From JAJVID01 sp035275805 (GTDB lineage: Bacteria > Acidobacteriota > Blastocatellia > RBC074): DNA of 14,513 bases. Of this stretch, positions 14,383 to 14,513 are shown piece after piece (position 1 is the stretch's first letter; each line of letters opens with the position of its first letter). The notes under the pieces are model-generated. The model did not search any database. It saw only the letters and a list, made by a program, of their open reading frames with translations, and was not told the DNA's origin. The translations under genes and the position numbers were made by a program. The stretch spans positions 1 through 14,513 of the forward strand of contig DATEMG010000704.1 of assembly GCA_035275805.1 (NCBI GenBank), read 5' to 3'.

Positions 14383-14411
14383 CCGCCAGCTAAAGCAGGG
14401 CGGCTTCTTTT
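14383..14411 (+). terminator. Candidate rho-independent terminator after the HtrA gene
   Basis: CCGCC (14383-14387) pairs with GGCGG (14399-14403), with an inner GC-TAAA-GC mini-hairpin, then TTCTTTT at 14405-14411. It starts 20 bases after the stop codon. A competing stem pairs TAAAGCA (14391-14397) with TGCTTTA (14418-14424). The stem is short, so efficiency is uncertain. Confidence 0.45.
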
Positions 14412-14513
14412 GCCGGTTGCTTTAACAGCGGCTTCTTACGAAACGCATAGTCCAGCGACTTACGTTAGCTCGTAACGGCCCCGTCCGGGCCATCGGTAAA
14501 TTTATGAAGACGA

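Noticed and set aside
14477..14491. GGCCC/GGGCC hairpin near the right edge
   Set aside because: Only 5 bp, no T-tract; such short GC stems are expected by chance in this composition.
14504..14513. ATG near the right edge as the start of another gene
   Set aside because: Only three codons are visible and there is no Shine-Dalgarno.

Overview
This is a GC-rich, gene-dense stretch of bacterial chromosome with ten protein genes and no rRNA, tRNA, CRISPR array, transposase or phage gene that I can see. The likely source is an acidobacterium, perhaps a Blastocatellia-like lineage. That rests on a Hanks-type kinase with a cysteine-rich N-terminal cap, secreted proteins with low-complexity tails, and several simple-sequence islands between genes. 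It is an inference from recognition, not a proven assignment.

Layout, left to right. Positions 102-3794 (minus) hold a three-gene operon for a molybdenum hydroxylase, in the order 2Fe-2S subunit, molybdopterin subunit, FAD subunit. The molybdopterin subunit carries AYRGAGR instead of the AYxCSFR loop of true CO dehydrogenase, so the enzyme is a form II CoxL-like hydroxylase of unknown substrate. Positions 4181-5299 (minus) encode a secreted M48 zinc protease. Across a divergent promoter region, 5602-6201 (plus) encode a LOG-family nucleoside-monophosphate phosphoribohydrolase. Converging on it are a small exported protein with an FG-GAP/VCBS-like calcium motif (6216-6875) and, just upstream on the same strand, a CaiB/BaiF class III CoA-transferase (6899-8083). 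Next on the minus strand are an OPT-family oligopeptide/metal-chelate transporter (8182-10194) and a short protein with the CCGxGCxxC signature of the oxidoreductase-like (OXLD1) domain, which has a near-consensus sigma-70 promoter. On the plus strand, a membrane Ser/Thr kinase (10842-12734) with a Cys-rich cap and an extracytoplasmic NTF2-like domain is followed by an HtrA/DegP-type protease with two PDZ domains (12885-14363). The two may form an envelope-stress sensing and response pair.

The less usual content is between the genes. A heptanucleotide array folds into a long hairpin and abuts the CoA-transferase start codon, leaving it no Shine-Dalgarno sequence. A 42-nt sequence occurs in two related copies about 6.2 kb apart, both between minus-strand genes. 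A 74-nt element with two hairpins lies between kinase and protease. A 20-bp-period direct repeat and a palindrome lie upstream of the hydroxylase operon. A purine-rich inverted repeat ends the window at the left. I see no clearly new defence or mobile system. The best candidates for undescribed biology are these repeats and the kinase-HtrA pair.
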